Assembly (NCBI GenBank): GCA_963556145.1
Contig: OY744469.1
Coordinates: forward strand, 2,886,767-2,950,766
DNA: 64,000 nucleotides
Direction: 5' to 3'
Source: Hygrocybe punicea
Lineage: Eukaryota > Basidiomycota > Agaricomycetes > Agaricales > Hygrophoraceae
Below the pieces are notes generated by a model. It was not told where the DNA came from, ran no database searches, and worked only from the letters and a program-made list of their open reading frames with translations. Of the stretch, positions 31,701 through 43,943 are shown one piece after another. The position numbers and the translations under genes are program-made. Every line of letters starts with the position of its first letter. Position 1 is the stretch's first letter.

Positions 31701-34212
31701 TCCGAAAGGGACATGTTAGGGAAGAAATCGAGACCATGTGCAGAGCAAGCAATCGGTGCAATGGCGGCAGAACCATCGGAAATGGCTTTCACCAATTCAT
31801 GAAGCCATCCTTTGCCAAGGTATGTATCAGGACCAAAAGTGATTCCAGAAGGCAAGAATGAAATATCAAAGTCGAGCGGAATATCATTACGGCGACCGTT
31901 GCGGAACCCGCCGATCTCACTTTCCACTTCCGCCATGGGATATTCATCAAATCTCCTGGGAGCTGCGTTAATGCCCGATTTCCGAGGGATGGATTCGAGT
32001 AATGGCGATGGGAGGCTGGTGTTAGTCCCATCAACACAAACTGGCGCTAAAGCTTTGTGAAAACCCTCATCCTCCAGATCCACGGTAAGGGTAACGTCTC
32101 TCCGTCGTCCTGAAGAAACATGCGTCCCTTTAGACAAAAAAACATGAAGGCGACCACGTCCATCTGGTCGTCTTCGCTTCCTCTTTTCGGGCAGCTGCTG
32201 AACAGGATGGACATCGGCTTCATCGCCGAATTCGGTGTGAGCTGTCGCTGATTTCCTGCCCGTGGGAGAGGCAACTCGAGGAGGGTTAGTTGTGCCGTGG
32301 GTAACTGTGTGTTGTTTCGAATTGGAAGACTTGAAAGGCAGAAGAGTTTGTCGCCCAGACCTGAACCTCCGCGCTCCCCTTGTAACGATATCAAGAGTCG
32401 AACGCCTTTTTATTCCTCGGGACAGGGAAATCCGCTTCATCCCTTTAGCTGTATCTCCCACATTCCTTGTCCTACATAACATCCAATCAATGAGGTTTTC
32501 CCTTGGAACCCGACCAATGCGTTCACTTCTGCTGTAGCCAGATTCGTCGGCGAGCCATGTGTTGATTTCGGCGTCATCCACATCACAATCGGTTCCATTA
32601 TCACTGCTGTCCGAATGATCAGGGGAACTGGAAGAGTCACCGAGTATCTGACGTCTCGGATGCAGAAATCGGGGATTGGAGTTGGCTGTATCGCTTTGTC
32701 CTGAAAGCGGATGCAAAGCGGCCTGTTCGTCGGAGGATTCGGGGGAAGATTCAGGGGAGCTCTCGGAGTCACCTCTGATGTCATGATTACTCCGAGAGTG
32801 TCTCGAACTCCGAACTCGAGTTTCTCCAGGTTGCAGCGGCCTATCCTCCTCGCAACTATCACGACGTATCAAGGCAGGGCGTTGCCGTACGGAAGTAGGC
32901 TCTTGATAAGCATCTAGAAATTGGTTGACCATAACTGCCGGCCACACTTTCTTCAGGTCTTTGAGGCCCTTCACCTCCCGTTGCGGTGAATGTGAAGATT
33001 CCGAAAAATCGGAGGCAACATCAATGCTAGCGTCTAGACTAACCCCCTCAACGACGCTTGGCGGCGTTAGATTGCAGGAAGCGAATCCGGAATTAGACGA
33101 CACAGCAATACGTAGGGAAGGCCCGTCGACCTGTGCGTTCATGCTGGGTGTCTGAGACGACAGATCCTGATGAACAACGGCGAACGGGATCAGATCAAAA
33201 TGCAATCCAGCAAAGCGCCACCTACTCCCAGAAATAACTGCACGTGTTGGGCGTTGCGGTCATGCACGGTACTTGCATGGCCCTTTGACGGTAATCGTCC
33301 TAATGGAGGAAAGGATGTCATCCTCTTTTTCGTTCTACGGTTCTTCGCCTTGTCTCCACTCGGTTCCGCGAGCAGTCGTGCTTCCCCCATTAGCATTGCG
33401 ATTTCGTCCTCGTCCTCGCTGTCACTGCTGAAATGGCCCCCAAGCTCTTTAGGATACCAGGTCTGAACCTCGTGTGAGTTTTGCACCGCCGGACTCATGA
33501 CCTGAGCTCTTTGATTCCACTGTTCCAAACCGTCATCTTCATCTGAATGCATTATCCATTCTTCTTCCCCCATGTCCCGATCCTGATTGTCCCGAGTATC
33601 CCGTCCAGCACGCTCGGCCCTCCGTCTTGGGCTGAGGATTTTGACGATAGCGTCCGGGATAGATTGCATCTGCCTTTTGTACAACAACTGATCGTAGGCA
33701 TATGGGTTTATTTGTTTTGCGTGACGTGTACGAAGGGAGTATCGCGTCGAGTCAATGAACTCAACGGATTGGACTTGACCGTCGAGTGAAGGACCAGGGG
33801 TTTCTACGTGATTCACGAGTGACGACTCGGATGTCATCGAGTCGGGCGACGAGAGAAAGGTCCCAATGTGGACTTCATGTGAGGGTGTAGCAGTGGACGT
33901 GGATGGAACGGGATATTGAGAGGATGGAGGGGTGGAAGGGGGTGAACTGAGTGGTCGAAGCGGATTGGCAGAGGGAGAACGCGGCTCAAGAGATAGTGGT
34001 ACGCCAGGTGTATTGAAGTTGTTGCCAGAGTGTGCTAGAGAAAAAGAAAGATCTCCGTCGTCTGACTCTGAAGGCGCAGTGGAAGAGGGTGTTGTCGGAC
34101 GATTTTGGATTCGAGGAGAACAGGGAGTAATCTGCTGCCAGTAATAAATATTGCTGGCCTCCAGAGCCTCGCGCTCTTCAGCATCGGACGTATCCACGAC
34201 TTCGTCTTGCAT
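28750..34212 (-). CDS. MMS22: Mms22/Mus7-type replication-repair protein
   Basis: Starts at the ATG at 34212. Exons 34212-33226 and 33166-30106, 30058-29769, then smaller exons to the TAA at 28752-28750, together about 1,700 residues. The N-terminal part contains the SLRTRHAKQINPYAYDQL and IPDAIVKIL block seen in fungal Mus7/Mms22 proteins. The large second exon holds the helical core (LYNRFGAIAVTIYLDSTP, FRLAHARRYANFNDAD). The last exons have AWITRLISSANFMDL, ELDWEDPNLLAAFGD and the C-terminal PRLTSWVEWAKVQ. Mms22 works with a cullin-type ligase (Rtt101-Mms1 in yeast) and helps stalled forks and homologous repair in the nucleus. From about 29.8 kb leftward, exons and introns become much more AT-rich than the 5' two thirds. 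Confidence 0.88.
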
Positions 34213-34559
34213 TGACTCGGGTTGTCATGGTCAGGTGACCGTGACCAGACTTCAAGTTTGCTCGCCATGGCCAGTGGCTCGCCAGTGCAATCTTTGATAA
34301 CTGCCCAGAGTCAATTGTCTGGACACTTCACTTCAGGAGCAGGATTCGGCTGGGCAGGTACTCCTGTCTTTTTGCACCCGTTTCTCATCTGTCTGTGCAT
34401 ATTTATTTAGTTTGAAGACCCATGCCAAACAACCGTTTTTGGCTCATATTTGCTTTAGAAATGCAGATACTATGCGGCTCCTCCGCAATTCCGCTCAATC
34501 CGCAGTTGGGAAATGAATCTCCTGCTACGGTTTTGTCCTGACTAGGACTGCAGGAGGAT
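34213..34559. promoter_or_regulatory. Divergent region between MMS22 and the Nudix gene (347 bp)
   Basis: Upstream of both outward-facing genes. An ATG at 34267 opens a short frame of about 47 codons that does not join the Nudix frame convincingly, so it was not used as an upstream exon. Confidence 0.45.
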
Positions 34560-35560
34560 ATGCGGGCTCTCTCTCTGACGGCACCTCTAACCCTCGACGC
34601 CCTGCAGTTTATTAGAACACGCCTTTGCGTCGCTGGGCCAATAACAACAGGCGACACCTGCCGTTCCAACACACTTCCACGGAAATACGAGTCAAAATCA
34701 GGACAAGCTGGTAGCAAGCTTGCCCAGGTTGAACCAGATAAAGAAGATGGGAATGCAGCTGTGCTGATTCCGCTCTGCAATGTCAGAGGCATGCCCGGGG
34801 TTTTGTTGGAAGTGAGGGGGAAGCTGAGGACCCACTCGGGCGAGGTGAGGTGTGTCTCAGTTGATGTTGTGTAACCGCGCCGAATATCCACTGATTACAC
34901 AATACAAACGCTATAAATCAGCTTCCCGGGAGGGAGAGTCGACAATGTGCGTATTTCATTTCGACCTCCTTTGTAAAATGTATCAAAGCATTTGGTCTTT
35001 CGAAGGGTGACAGATCCTTTCTGGATGCTGCTCTACGCGAAACACGCGAGGAAGTCGGTATCTCTCCAGACCAAATCCATTTTCTAGGAGAACTTGCACC
35101 ACCAGAGAAATCCCTTGCAGGGATGAGAGTTTGGCCATTCGTCGTGAGTCTTGGATTTTCCTGGCTCATACCCATCCGTCCTCAACCAGTTAAACAGGGA
35201 TACATTCATGCAGCTAACGATACCCAAACAGAGCATCCATGTGCCTCTCTGCCATCGCTCTCGCTCTCATCCCTCGAAATTTCTCAAACCGAAGTTGCCA
35301 GCATCTTTCACCTCCCGTTGGCAGCGCTCACGTCACCCCTCCGTATTCATTCAAGAATGTTCCGGGGCGAGCGGCCATATTGGAGCATCGATGTATCTGA
35401 CCTGGCATGGGATGACCATGCTGTGGTTGGAAATGCCGATAGTCAAGGACATGAACGGTTGACCGAGTCATGCATTGGGAGACACGGAACGCTTGAGGTG
35501 TGGGGATTAACAGGGTGGTACTTATCGCTGCTGATGAAAGTGCTGAATATCCATCCATGA
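34560..35560 (+). CDS. Nudix hydrolase, coenzyme A diphosphatase (Pcd1/NUDT7-8 type)
   Basis: Four exons (34560-34849, 34922-34946, 35006-35143, 35198-35560) join to 271 residues. Residues 70-95 read AAVLIPLCNVRGMPGVLLEV, followed by SGEVSFPGGRVDN and the Nudix box D-x-S-F-L-D-A-A-L-R-E-T-R-E-E-V-G with its catalytic R-E-x2-E-E. The SFPGG-x5-D arrangement is characteristic of CoA pyrophosphatases, which hydrolyse CoA or oxidised CoA to 4'-phosphopantetheine and 3',5'-ADP, commonly in peroxisomes. The C-terminus (NIHP) is not a canonical PTS1. Exon 2 is only 25 nt. The intron before exon 3 splits the Nudix box. Confidence 0.88.
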
Positions 35561-35739
35561 GACGAGGAATAACAGTTCTGCTCGCGTACGATAGACTAGA
35601 GGTACGAGATCTTGACACATTGAAGGACAATCATATTTCGTTCATGAATGATATCGTTGGCACTCGACGACAGTATTGTCGTCCGGAAAGTTGTGTGCGT
35701 AGTAGGGTCCGTCCCCAAGCGTTCGCAAGGCAACTCGGA

Positions 35740-36519
35740 TTATTCATCCTGTGAGGTCCCCGTACGTTGGCGCAACCGGATGGTAGGTCCATCCCGCTGT
35801 GCCACTGGCAACAAGCCGGGGCGAGGCATATCCGAGTTGTCCGCATCACCCTCCGATCGTTCCTTGTCTCCATCCTTCTGGAGCTGAGAGGCGATGACAC
35901 GGCGTCGCTGGTGCTTCAGCTTTCCAGAGCGCCGAGTTTGCCAAATGATATACAGGATGGTTTCCGAAACAGCGACCACCGCTGCGACAAGGAAGGACAG
36001 TAGAACCCTCTGTCATTCGTACTCGGTTAGACTTATTGGTTGTAGGGCAGTGCAAAAACGCACCCACTCATTCCTCCACCTCTCTGCGGCGAGCCAAGTC
36101 GCCGCACCAGATCCGGCGACGCTGAGCAAGGCATTCACCAAGGTCGCGATGGCTTTCTTATCCGTGACTTCTCTTTTTCTTTCTTCTTCTTCGAGTACAT
36201 ATTTTGGCACATGCGCAGGAAACTGTCGCTCTGGGGAGGTGACGGTTCCCGCTAGGAGGGCGATCATGGTATAGGATTTGTCGTGCAAGGAGGGTGTGTT
36301 GGATTGCAGCTTTGCTTGACCAGATTGGGAACGAGACCATTGGGAGATAGACGCAAGGAGCGAGTAGGGAATCGTTGGTGTAGCATTTGCGAGGTGAAAG
36401 TGGAGTGGGTTGGAAAGGCTAGGTGGTAGGAGAGGCGCGAGAGGAAGAAGTTTATCCACAAGATGGGGTTCAAGCGAAATATTCAGCTCACTGGCAAGCG
36501 CTGGCCCGGGTGTGCTCAT
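35740..36519 (-). CDS. VMA12: V-ATPase assembly factor Vma12 (TMEM199 family)
   Basis: Two exons, 36519-36064 and 36009-35740, joined by a 54-nt intron in phase 0, encode 241 residues. The conserved core is in residues 110-180: YVLEEEERKREVTDKKAIATLVNALL-like sequence, then a first hydrophobic helix (LLSVAGSGAATWLAAE), and a second right after the splice (LLSFLVAAVVAVSETILYIIW). A basic, hydrophilic tail follows. Vma12 is an ER membrane protein that, with Vma22, assembles the Vo sector of the vacuolar H+-ATPase. Convergent with the Nudix gene. Confidence 0.88.
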
Positions 36520-36568
36520 GGTTCGGACTGACTGCGGTCACGGTGAAATACCTTACTTGTATACGTAC

Positions 36569-38311
36569 ATGCTCAGATGTCCCGAACTCAAGAATCTCTC
36601 GAAAGCAACCTCTTTCACGTCCATAAACGTCCGCCATCTTGTACAGATTAATTTTATTCAAGCGCTAACTTTTACCATTATAGTTTCATCAAACAGTTCC
36701 AGGTTCTCCCAACTTTCTCCTGGCACCCGTCATCCGCACCAGCAAATTTCCAGCAAACTCCTTGATAGACCCAGACCACCCGTCAGTGGCTCACCTGCGA
36801 TCATTGCGACACAATTTTCCTTCCTTTGTTTCAAAGGCGCTGTGTGTGAGGGCGTACCCGAAAGCACTTCTTCAGAGCCCTCCGGTTCATTGGCCAGATC
36901 CACCCTTCAAGCGTGCAAGATATGTCACTTGGAAGGATAGAACCAGGGAGAGTAATGCGCTGACCCAAGACGTCGTTACGCCAACTAGGTCGAATCGCAA
37001 AACCGTGGATATGGCGATGGTAAATGTCGTTGGCAAGAAGGTGCACAAGAGTGCTGTAATTCGCAACAAAATATGCACAAAACTCAAAACTGCTACTTCC
37101 CTGGTGGTCACACGAGGTGCTTATACAATGGAATCGGCCAGTGATCCGAAAGAAAATGGGAATTCAGATGAAGCAAAACCGGTGAAGTTGCTTTTCAAGG
37201 ACGGTGAAGAGAAGGACTGGATTCTGCAAGGTAAATTTTTGGTTCCGCCCCACATGATCTGCGAGTATATTGATAAATTGCAAAGACTGGGTTTACATAT
37301 ATCAACCCACTCTCGAGGTATACCGTATACCGTATCCCGAGCTTGTCGGAACCTTGCGATTGGCACTTGGCACGATTTGGGACAAGGGGGTGCTGATGGA
37401 AAAAGGATGGCATACTCAGACCGACCCCGCTCTCACATTGCCGCCTGGTTCAAGAATGGGCGCTATAAAGACCACCAGCTCTCGCAAAGTGAAAGCAAAA
37501 CAGGTATGAAATTTCTGGTTTTGTCTCATTTGTCAAACATCCAAGTATGATATTCGCAACTTGACGACACATCGTCAGGCACAACTTTCCTCATCCAAGA
37601 CTCTTTCCAGCTCAGGACAGGCAAGTCCGATTTTCGTTGCTCTGTGAACGTCAGTTTATCTAGGACTTCGCGTCTCAGATCCATCCAACGCTGGACGAGG
37701 ATCCACAAATTAAATCGACGGGCTCACCACTGAGATTGCGATCAAGAACGAAGGCGCCCCCGCCGCATATTTCTAGGAATTGTGTTCGTTCTTATTTTTG
37801 TGCACCATATTTAGATGCTCAATGAATTGAATAGGAGGAACCTCTCGCTTATTTTCGCGGTGGCGACAAGCATACGCAATCCTCAAAATACGAAAATGCT
37901 GTCGGCGAAAACACGGGATCCAAAACGGTATGTACTACATCATTCATACCAGGCCATGGCTCTGTTCATGGTATATCTATTGCGTTGAAGAATCCTTCTC
38001 CACTATCCGCAATACTTAGGAAATACCTTGCAGAAGCAGATTCAGAGCCGTCGTCGGCAGATTCAGACGTCGGGTCTGATTCAGTATTGGGTGATGGAGG
38101 CGTGTTGCCATCGTCAACCTTCGTGCCATTGAAACGCCCAGCTCCGTCGTGGCGGAAACAGAATAACGATGTTTCCTTGAACAATCCACCAGTTCATATC
38201 GAAACCACGTCTTCCACCCCCAGCACATCCGAGTCTGAGCCGAGCGAGAAAGTCAGACCCACCAGCATCCCTCTTTTCCAAAATAAACCCTTTTTCAATC
38301 CAAAGAGGTGA
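36569..38311 (+). CDS. Predicted mitochondrial protein, family not recognised
   Basis: Six exons fit in frame (36569-36640, 36684-37230, 37286-37503, 37579-37620, 37664-37783, 37835-38311) for 491 residues. The N-terminus (MLRCPELKNLSKATSFTSIN) is basic and hydroxylated without acids after residue 6, as in mitochondrial presequences. A basic domain follows (KKVHKSAVIRNKICTKLK), then DWVYIYQPTLEVYRIPYPEL. The C-terminal third is Ser-rich and ends FNPKR. The intron at 37621-37663 would start with GC in a perfect GC-AG donor context (CAG|GCAAGT). If it is not removed, the frame stops at 37647 and the downstream exons belong to another transcript. I could not name the family. Confidence 0.6.
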
Positions 38312-38752
38312 CTCGTCAATCTCTCTGATTGCTCCATCGGATCCCAGAAATTCCAAACGGAGAGCGCTTTCCCGTTGATGATTCCCAAGCACACGACAAG
38401 AGGACATTTCGGTAAGTCGAGGGACCCAAGAGAACCTGCCAAAAATATGCTAGTGATGAAAGCAAGCTTCTAGCCCGCACAATAATTTTTTCTCCATTTC
38501 ATCACTTTCATGGGGTTGTTCAGGACCTCTACCAATACAACTCAACTTTTTGGCTTGTTCGATTACAATTGTCAGAGAAGTGAAATGGAATGGGCTTTAC
38601 AGACTTTGCCCATGACCGTGACTTGTGAAAAAAGTATTATTTTGATGCGCTGAAGCGCTCAAGGCTCAAGCCCTTCCAACCCGAAGACATCACCAAAGTA
38701 GTCAATGTTATTGGGCGAAAGGACCTCCTTCTAATAGCTATCATCGACCGTC
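38312..38752. other. Intergenic, 441 bp
   Basis: Between two rightward genes. No coding signal, repeat or RNA gene recognised. Confidence 0.5.
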
Positions 38753-41099
38753 ATGGATGCAATTCCTCACGATCTCAGCACCCAATTTCACGATGCTTGC
38801 GTCGCTTACAACCTGAACCTCGATGGCGCAACTCTCGTAATCACCCTCGACGACCTTTCCAAGGAGCTTGCACAGAATCATGACGTTAGGTGTGTATATA
38901 GAGAGTCTCAATCGACGACGAGATCGGAGCCATGAAGATATATCTTCATCCAGACAACGAATGGGAGCGGGGCCCCATCTGTGGCCCGACCTCCGCCTGC
39001 TTTGGACGCTGATCAAAGAAGCACAGATCTCTTCGCCTCTTAGAGATGAGGAAACGAGGACCTCATGCGTTAGCTTGGGCAGGTTCACGAGAAACCTTGT
39101 CGCAGGCGTTCCAGCAAATCAGGTTCAGGCGTTGTGAGTACACAAGCGAGTTCGGTTCAGGAATGCTGACGGTATGAACAGTGAGAACGAACCCGATATT
39201 CGCCGAATGCTCCACTACCATACTTCGTGGTCTGCTATGCAGGAATCCGACTGTGGGACAAATGTTTCTCCCGCTACTGGATACTGAGACATGCCCCCCC
39301 AGCTTTCGCAGCAACCAGATCATTAACTCAAGCACTCTCGAACTTGATAACCTCGAACGAAGCGCTCACTTCTGAACTTTGGGAAACGTATATGACCTTG
39401 CCAGAAGATCAGGTGGTGCTTATGTATGTCCAACCCAAATTCTCCACCTCCTTTCAGTACCGATAAATGCCATCATTTGACGTTTGTGAGCCTAGGGTAG
39501 ACGGCTACTTGCATCGCCTGATCCTGTCACAATTCTCGCGGTATCAGTCCTTATTCTGAATTGCATACACGGGAGCGAAGAAAGAGTGTAAGTACTTCGT
39601 CCACTTTCATGACTACCGGGGAAGGTTTCAACGTGTTCATTTCACGCCTGCAGTCACAAACTTTGTACCAGCGTCATTGGGGCTCGTGTGTGTGTGTCGC
39701 TGTTGGATGGCATGGTAAAACTATACGATGCAGAAAATCCAAGTGAAGGTGCACAAGCATTCGATGTTGGGTAAATCCTTTTGAATCGACTTCCCAGCGG
39801 TATGAACCTTCCTCATGTTTTGGGCCAGATATGAGATTTTCACACGCATTGTCGAGGTTGGTCTCGTTCCAACCCTGTACAACAAGTTAGCAATGTAAGT
39901 GGCATTAATATATTACGATCACAATTTTATACCGTCGGGGATATAATAGCCACTCATTCACCTCTCACAGAGCAGATGAGATCATAAGCCCACCTCAAAC
40001 AACACTGCTCAAGCTCCTGGACTCGTATCTGCAAACCTCTCGGCCAACAACGCCAATGGTGCTAAAGGTAGTGGGTGTAACACTGCAGGAGCAGCTAAGC
40101 CCCATGCTCTCGAATTCCTTCTTAACGTTGTCCACCTATGCACAGCAAGCTATCCGCACGGCTCTAGAATTACCTGGCCGTGTGGTTAACACTGCAGTTG
40201 TTGACGCTAAACGTTCGGCTGTTCTCGATTTAATGGGCAAACAGGACATATCTGGAGACGTGGGGGTATCGACCAGTGCCTGGTTTGAAGGTTCTCCCGA
40301 ATCCTCAGATTCTGAAGAATTCGACATGACATCAATGTCCGAAAAATCCCGAATTCCTTCTGGATCAGATATGTCTCCACAGCCTCTCCTCTTACCGGCA
40401 GAACTCGATGTCTCACTGCCCAATGTATGCGAAGCATTGGTCCTTATCACACAGTGCATCGTTACGATCACGTTGGAAGCAGCAGATGATGCTCAAAACC
40501 TGAAAGGATTTTTCAGCAACGCCAAATCTGAGGATGGGCAAGGTTTCATTGAAAGTCTTGTGGGTGCGTTTGCAATTATCGCGAATTAAGCCGCTCGCAT
40601 TAGGTTTGCTTATGCAATCTGTGTCACCGCACAGAACTCCTCCGCCTTCTTGACCTGTTCCTTCCTCGCATCAACTTTGGCAAACCTGTAAACAAAATGG
40701 CGCCCAATGTGGGAACAGCTAAACCTGTCCAGGACACAGCCGGGTTTTCATATGTTAAACGCGATCTTGTCCGCCTGCTTGGTATTTTATGCAACGGGGC
40801 TAAAGCAGTGCAGGATCGTGTGCGGGAATGCGGGGGTATACCTATCGTGATGAACCTGTGCGTTGTGGATGAGAGGAATCCATGTGCGTACAGCCACAGC
40901 CTTGTTCCTCTTGTTGGGCGCTTATTGATCGGTTTATTCAATTGTTCGATCCTGTTCCTTAGATTTGCGTGAACATGCGATTTTTACATTGCATAATGTG
41001 CTCAAAGAAAATCAGGAGAATCAGGCTGTGTTGGATACCATCAGGCCGTCTGAATCCTGGAACGAGCAAGGTGTTCTTGTAACACGTAATTTACACTAG
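38753..41099 (+). CDS. Ataxin-10 domain protein (Ctr86 family)
   Basis: Start MDAIPHDLSTQFHDA at 38753; many short introns. Coding blocks in order: WPDLRLLWTLIKEAQIS, ENEPDIRRMLHYHTSW, a 52-nt intron, then SLTQALSNLITSNEAL and a large exon (about 39970-40560) with LLKLLDSYLQTSR. The C-terminal Ataxin-10 domain comes last (FSYVKRDLVRLLGILCNG, VRECGGIPIVMNLC, LREHAIFTLHNVLKENQENQ). Armadillo-like helical repeats make up the fold. Ataxin-10 homologues act in cytokinesis and septation in fungi and plants, and in neuronal survival in animals. The last domain is the best conserved, as expected. Exact boundaries of the middle exons (39500-39950) were not all resolved. Confidence 0.85.
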
Positions 41100-41141
41100 A
41101 CCTATGCAAAAGCACACATACAATAGACATTATCAAACTTG

Positions 41142-42938
41142 TCACTCGTCGTCGTCGTTGTCAAGCTCGACCGCTCTTTTCTTTCTACTACCGGATCCTC
41201 CTACTCGCCGAACTTTGAACTCCTCCTCTTCATCCTCTTCACTTTCCACGTCCATTTCCTCGTTACCTTCATTTCCATCCTCGGTCTCGGCTTCCAGATC
41301 TTCGTCTCCTGTTTGTAGTTCACCGGATTGTCGTTGTCGTCGCCTCTTCTCATATTCTTGTTGTTCATTGATTTTGGCGTCCATCTTTTCTAAAGGATCT
41401 TCATCCATGTCTTCCTCCTCCTTCTCCTGATTTTTCCGTTTTGCCGGTCGATCTCGTTCAGACCTTGCTTCATCTTCAGATGAATCGGGTACGACGAAGT
41501 CATCTGCTTGATAATCCCCAACACCTTTCTTCTCCTCTCCCACCGCAATTCTTTTCCTTGGAGAACTCCCTGTTCCCCCGCCTAGCCCGTCCTCATCGTC
41601 TTCATCCGAAGCCTCGAACTCTTGCCTCTCCTCATCCCCGTCATCGCTCCAAACGTCATGACCAGCCCTCTTCCGCGAATACCCAGTTCGCCTTCTCCTC
41701 CCACCAAAGCCATCATCTAAATCAGTCTTCTTTTTTGATTTTTTGGCACTCTGCTTCATCAACTCCATCTTCTCCCTCTCCGGATCTGTGGTGGGGTCAG
41801 GTGCCATACGCAGACGGGCGACTTTGTTGTGCTTTTGGCCAACGGCACGGACAAGCATGCGGTGGGTCTCGGACTGCATGCCTGTGGGAGTCAACGTCAT
41901 ATACCCTGTGATGAGAGCCTCGGACTGTAAAACCTGAGAGTGTTTGTGCTGGGCCACGAGGTATGTCAATCCTTGCGACTTCGCCTCGACAGATGGCGAC
42001 TGTGATGGTGACGGTTCAGTTTGTGAGAGGATCTGAGATTGAGACAGCTGAGAACCGAAAGCTTGTCGAGGAACGCCACCGGATGTATCGATAGTTTGCT
42101 TGATATCAAATAGCTCTTTCCCAAGTCTGAGGCTTAGTGAACCGTCGGACCAGCGGATTATACGGCTGTTTGATTGTCTTCGCTGAGACGGTCGTGTCAC
42201 GGGTGCTGCACTGAATCTATGGGCGAATCGTCGACTCACGTCGTTCCCCATCTCATCTTTGAACCATCTCCATCGCAAGGTGTTTTCGACCTTGAGCTTG
42301 ATAGTCATGCTCTTTTCACGAAGGGTCTCTGCCTGTTGCAACTCGTCATCGTCATGTTCGGGGCCCATGTATGTGTCAGGGTGGAACGGCTTAGAGTCGA
42401 CCTTTACAAAATTGGGCATCCGAATAACCCAATTCTACAATACGATTGAGATTGTGTAATTGCTCTCTCCATTGTTAACAAAGGGCGCACCTTTCCATCG
42501 GAGCTCTTGGGAACGGGGATGTTAGGAATTGACACATCAATTGGAACGATTGGGATTTGAATAACCCCAGGTTCCTCCTCTTCCCCGTATTCTAAAGCCT
42601 TTCGCCGTTCTTTTTCGAATGTGGAAACGTCTCCGGAAGGTCCAGGGGAGATGGCGTCGCTGCGGGCAGATTAGGGACAGAATTAAGGCCAGGTGTTGAA
42701 TTCCGCCTCACAGATCCGCTGTCGCAGCTTGAGCGTCCCCGTCATCGAAAAGATCCCCCATTTCTTGATCCTGCTCTGCCCCGGACTCTTCGTCATGTTT
42801 CCACGTCGTATCGGGGCTCAACGTCTGCATATCGACATCCCCGGATAGGTGAGTCTCTGGAGCGTAGGGAAGCAGACCTGCCGCGGGCGCAGACGCAGGC
42901 TGAGAGGGGGTCAAGGCACCGGCCAATGAAGAAGACAT
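41142..42938 (-). CDS. LEO1: Leo1, subunit of the Paf1 transcription elongation complex
   Basis: Three exons; start MSSSLAGALTPSQPA at 42938, acidic N-terminus (MGDLFDDGDAQ). The conserved core follows: VIQIPIVPIDVSIPNI, then NWVIRMPNFVKVDSKPFHP, ENTLRWRWFKDEMGND, SNSRIIRWSDGSLSLRLG, YMTLTPTG, and MLVRAVGQKHNKVARLRM. All are typical Leo1 blocks. A long C-terminal tail alternates lysine/arginine-rich and Glu/Asp-rich runs and ends DNDDDE. Leo1 helps Paf1C bind RNA polymerase II and nucleosomes and supports H2B ubiquitylation and H3K4/K36 methylation. Convergent with the ataxin-10 gene, 42 bp between stop codons. Confidence 0.93.
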
Positions 42939-43943
42939 GGCCAGGTTTGATATTTATTCCCTCCGGAAAAGGCAAATCAATATTGTTGTGACACGATTGT
43001 TGTGACACGTGGGTGGATTAACCCAAACAAGCTTACCTACTAGATCAGTTTGGGCTGTCCTGCCAGTGTTCTGTTCTGGAAAGGACAACACTGCTCCTTA
43101 TAATTAGGCGCCGTTCGTGGGCGGGTTGACAGTGCTTGTCACACAGCAGTAGCCGACCCTACAATGTTGTCCTCGTGGACCTACTCTGGGTTGTCCAGCA
43201 GATCGGTTGTTCAACAGAAATACACGATCAACCTTGTGCAGCTTCTGGTCCCTGGAATGCAATGCTGTTCATCTCGCCGTTCGGGAAGTTTTCTGCGCTT
43301 GTCTTGATGGCTCTGTCTTCTCCGTTCCCACCCAGTCGGATGCTGTGTACGCCAAATAGAGATTCCAACCCTTCTAGGCGCCGATGTGCTGACGACTGGC
43401 CTCCCTTCTCGTGTCCGAGTCACACATGCGCAGCCTTGGTCACTGAGTCAGTGCAAGATTCTTGTTCGAAATTCTCCAAATACCTCATTTGGTACATGGA
43501 AACGTCCGTTTGTTTTGCTCTGCAACAGCACTGACTCTGGCGGTGCTTGCGCGATACCCTTGCTCCATGGGTTATCTCAATGGTATATGGGTGCGGTTAA
43601 TCCTCTATTTCGTCGTAGAAACGTCATAACGCTGAGAACTCTAGTCTTACAGCTCTCGGAAATAGGATTCCATTTGGCATCTCGGAACCAATTCCCGCCA
43701 CCGCAATTTCACCCTCGACCCCACTGTAGAAGTTGTGGCTTATTTGTCGCTTTTTCACAGCATCCCCGCCTTTGTGTGGCGGTCACTTTTCGGAACGGCT
43801 CCCCTGGAAGTATAAAGCTATGGCTTTCCCTAATCTCCCCCCTCTTTCAATTGATTCCCCCCGCGTCAGAACGCACCCCCAGGAGTGAGCAGTCCCTGCA
43901 CTCTATATTCTGCTACTTGGTCATTGACTTTTAGAATTGCAGA
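42939..43943. promoter_or_regulatory. Long divergent upstream region (1.0 kb) with a TATA-like box
   Basis: Between LEO1 and the rightward gene at 43944. A TATAAAG sequence at 43812-43818 lies about 130 bp upstream of the rightward start, in a CT-rich leader. Short ORFs in this interval have no domains. The unusual length for this window suggests regulation of the right-hand gene. Confidence 0.45.

Noticed and set aside
43136..43934. Overlapping plus-strand ORFs upstream of 43944
   Set aside because: No start context, domain or continuity with the gene downstream; treated as leader/promoter DNA.
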